64,000 bases of DNA. Source: Flavobacterium sp. 9R. GTDB taxonomy: Bacteria; Bacteroidota; Bacteroidia; Flavobacteriales; Flavobacteriaceae. Each line of letters starts with the position of its first letter. The first letter of the stretch is position 1. Made by a program: the position numbers and the translations under genes. Positions 62,169 to 64,000 of the stretch are shown here, piece after piece. The notes below the pieces were generated by a model, which saw only the letters and a program-made list of their open reading frames with translations, did not search any database and had not been told where the DNA came from. The DNA is taken from the NCBI RefSeq assembly GCF_902506345.1, contig NZ_LR733413.1, positions 564,531 through 628,530 on the forward strand. The letters run 5' to 3'.

Positions 62169-64000
62169 ATGTTTGATATTTCTGCATTAAAAGAATTGAA
62201 GCTTTCTGAGCTTCAAGAAATTGCTAAAACAGCAAAAACAATAAAGTTTAACGGTGTCAAAAAAGAAACTTTAATAGGTCTTATTTTGGAGCATCAAGAT
62301 GCAACGGCTAAAGTTGTAGATACTGTTATTTCTAATGATATTGTTGATGCTGAAAAACCTAAAAGAGTTCGAATTGTTCCAAATAAAAAAGTAAAAGAAG
62401 TAGATGATAAACCAACTCTTTTTCAAAACGAACAAACCATTGATAAAGTTGAATCGGCTAATTCTAAAACGTTAGAAACTAATAGTGAAGCGCAATTGGT
62501 TGAAGCAAAAGACATTGAGAACAATGATGGTGGCAAGAAGGCTGATAATGTAGTTAAATTTAATAAATCAGCTTATGAAAAAAAACTTGCTCTAAAGAAA
62601 GAAAAAGGAAATGCAAAAAAAGCAGAGGTAGTTACTGAAGAAGTTGTTAATTCAGAGGCTGTTGCTTCAGTGGGAGTTTTAGAAGAGAAAATTTCGGAGG
62701 AGAAAACCAAGGATGTTAACGAACCCTTAGTTCCTGCAAAAAAAATAAACCCAAATCAGTTAAAAAAACAAAACGGGAATCCAAATCAGAATCCAAATCA
62801 GAATCCTAATCAAAATCAAAATCAAAATGGGAATTCGAATGGGAACCAAAATTTTAAAAACAAAAAAAATAATTTCAAAGACGCCGATTTTGAATTTGAC
62901 GGTATAATTGAAAGTGAAGGAGTTTTAGAAATGATGCCAGATGGTTATGGCTTCCTTCGTTCATCTGATTATAATTATTTGGCTTCACCGGACGATATTT
63001 ATTTATCTACTTCTCAAATCCGTTTATTTGGTTTAAAAACTGGTGATACAGTAAAAGGAGTTGTTCGTCCTCCAAAAGAAGGTGAGAAATATTTTCCATT
63101 AGTACGTGTTTTAAAAATTAATGGTCACGACCCACAGGTAGTTAGAGATAGAGTTTCATTTGAACATTTAACTCCAGTGTTTCCTTCAGAAAAGTTTAAG
63201 TTAGCCGAAAAACAAAGTACGATTTCTACTCGAATTATCGATTTGTTTTCTCCAATTGGTAAAGGTCAGCGTGGAATGATTGTTGCTCAGCCAAAAACAG
63301 GTAAAACAATGTTATTAAAGGATATTGCTAATGCTATTGCTGCCAACCATCCTGAAGTTTATTTAATTGTTTTATTGATTGACGAGCGTCCAGAAGAGGT
63401 TACCGATATGCAACGCAGTGTAAGAGGTGAAGTAATTGCTTCTACCTTTGATAGAGAACCACAAGAACACGTTAAAATTGCAAATATTGTATTAGAAAAG
63501 GCTAAGAGATTGGTTGAGTGTGGTCATGATGTGGTTGTGTTATTAGATTCGATTACTCGTTTAGCAAGAGCCTATAATACCGTTCAACCAGCTTCCGGTA
63601 AAGTGTTAAGTGGTGGTGTAGATGCGAATGCATTACAAAAACCAAAACGCTTTTTTGGAGCTGCAAGAAATGTTGAAAATGGAGGTTCTTTAAGTATTAT
63701 TGCAACGGCATTAACTGAAACTGGTTCGAAAATGGACGAAGTTATCTTTGAAGAATTCAAAGGAACTGGAAATATGGAATTGCAATTGGATAGAAAAATT
63801 GCAAATAAACGTATTTTCCCAGCTATCGATTTGACCTCTTCAAGTACTAGACGTGATGACTTACTTTTAGACCAAAATACTTTACACAGGATGTGGATTA
63901 TGAGAAAGTACTTGTCCGATATGAATCCAATTGAAGCAATGGATTTTATCAATGATAGATTTAAGAAAACGCGTAATAATGAAGAGTTTTTGATTTCTAT
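62169..64000 (+). CDS. rho: Transcription termination factor Rho, 3' end beyond the window
   Basis: About 610 visible codons from ATG at 62169. N-terminal Rho-N helix ([15 protein letters not shown]), a long disordered acidic/basic insertion (about 60-240) with NPNQ-type repeats near 200-220, the RNA-binding cold-shock-like domain ([21 protein letters not shown]), then ATPase with P-loop QPKTGKT, and Q-loop region [17 protein letters not shown]. Hexameric helicase ending untranslated transcripts. The insertion is typical of Bacteroidota; in Bacteroides thetaiotaomicron the equivalent region drives phase separation. Confidence 0.96.
   Translation, partial: MFDISALKELKLSELQEIAKTAKTIKFNGVKKETLIGLILEHQDATAKVVDTVISNDIVDAEKPKRVRIVPNKKVKEVDDKPTLFQNEQTIDKVESANSKTLETNSEAQLVEAKDIENNDGGKKADNVVKFNKSAYEKKLALKKEKGNAKKAEVVTEEVVNSEAVASVGVLEEKISEEKTKDVNEPLVPAKKINPNQLKKQNGNPNQNPNQNPNQNQNQNGNSNGNQNFKNKKNNFKDADFEFDGIIESEGVLEMMPDGYGFLRSSDYNYLASPDDIYLSTSQIRLFGLKTGDTVKGVVRPPKEGEKYFPLVRVLKINGHDPQVVRDRVSFEHLTPVFPSEKFKLAEKQSTISTRIIDLFSPIGKGQRGMIVAQPKTGKTMLLKDIANAIAANHPEVYLIVLLIDERPEEVTDMQRSVRGEVIASTFDREPQEHVKIANIVLEKAKRLVECGHDVVVLLDSITRLARAYNTVQPASGKVLSGGVDANALQKPKRFFGAARNVENGGSLSIIATALTETGSKMDEVIFEEFKGTGNMELQLDRKIANKRIFPAIDLTSSSTRRDDLLLDQNTLHRMWIMRKYLSDMNPIEAMDFINDRFKKTRNNEEFLIS

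Overview
The window looks like a chromosome segment of a Flavobacterium-type member of the Bacteroidota. The evidence is the AT-rich DNA, SusC/SusD pairs, many small lipoproteins with a Cys followed by acidic residues, promoters of the TTG-N19-TAnnTTTG type without Shine-Dalgarno sites, a Rho factor with a long Asn/Gln-rich insertion, and the small conserved flavobacterial genes next to murQ, rlmD and rho. No tRNA, rRNA, CRISPR array, transposase or phage gene was seen.

Region 1 (1-24.4 kb) is a pectin/hexuronate utilisation locus. On the minus strand, read right to left, it holds a hexuronate permease (exuT), kduI, kduD, uxaC, kdgK, eda, an SDR fructuronate-reductase-like gene, uxaB and uxaA. 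A divergent LacI-family regulator follows, then a GH28 polygalacturonase, a SusC/SusD pair, a beta-helix surface lipoprotein and a second SusC cut by the window edge. Together they describe import of galacturonides, hydrolysis to galacturonate, and two routes to 2-keto-3-deoxygluconate (uxaC-uxaB-uxaA for galacturonate, kduI-kduD for unsaturated uronate). These end in pyruvate and glyceraldehyde-3-phosphate via kdgK and eda. A 14-bp palindrome, TGTAATCGATTACA, lies directly against the TAnnTTTG box of four promoters (exuT, kduI, GH28/susCD, second susC). Variant copies sit 183 and 184 bp further upstream at two of them, which suggests repression by looping.

Region 2 (24.4-37.3 kb) is housekeeping: a cNMP/CBS/DUF294 protein coupled to a DEDDh exonuclease, TerC, a pentapeptide-repeat protein, murQ, a ZIP transporter, two methyltransferases, and rlmD with two DUF proteins. 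Region 3 (37.3-44.3 kb) is an accessory stretch, mostly plus strand, of small orphan membrane, lipoprotein, VOC, SRPBCC and OsmC genes. It contains a 1.1-kb segment bounded by inverted copies of a GC-rich palindromic repeat, and an odd protein apparently built from carrier-protein-like units cut at the DSL motif. Region 4 (44.4-57.9 kb) has an acyloxyacyl hydrolase, cysteine-metabolism genes (cysE-cysM, cysK, a cysteine desulfurase), an Smr protein, an EamA transporter, lpd, an ABC exporter and truA. Region 5 (58-64 kb) has a phosphodiesterase, a TPR histidine kinase and a LuxR response regulator flanking a tiny lipoprotein gene, a DUF4293 protein and the start of rho.

Several families of non-coding repeats fill the gaps: two complex hairpin families, tandem CGCAAAG-type repeats, and REP-like palindromes.
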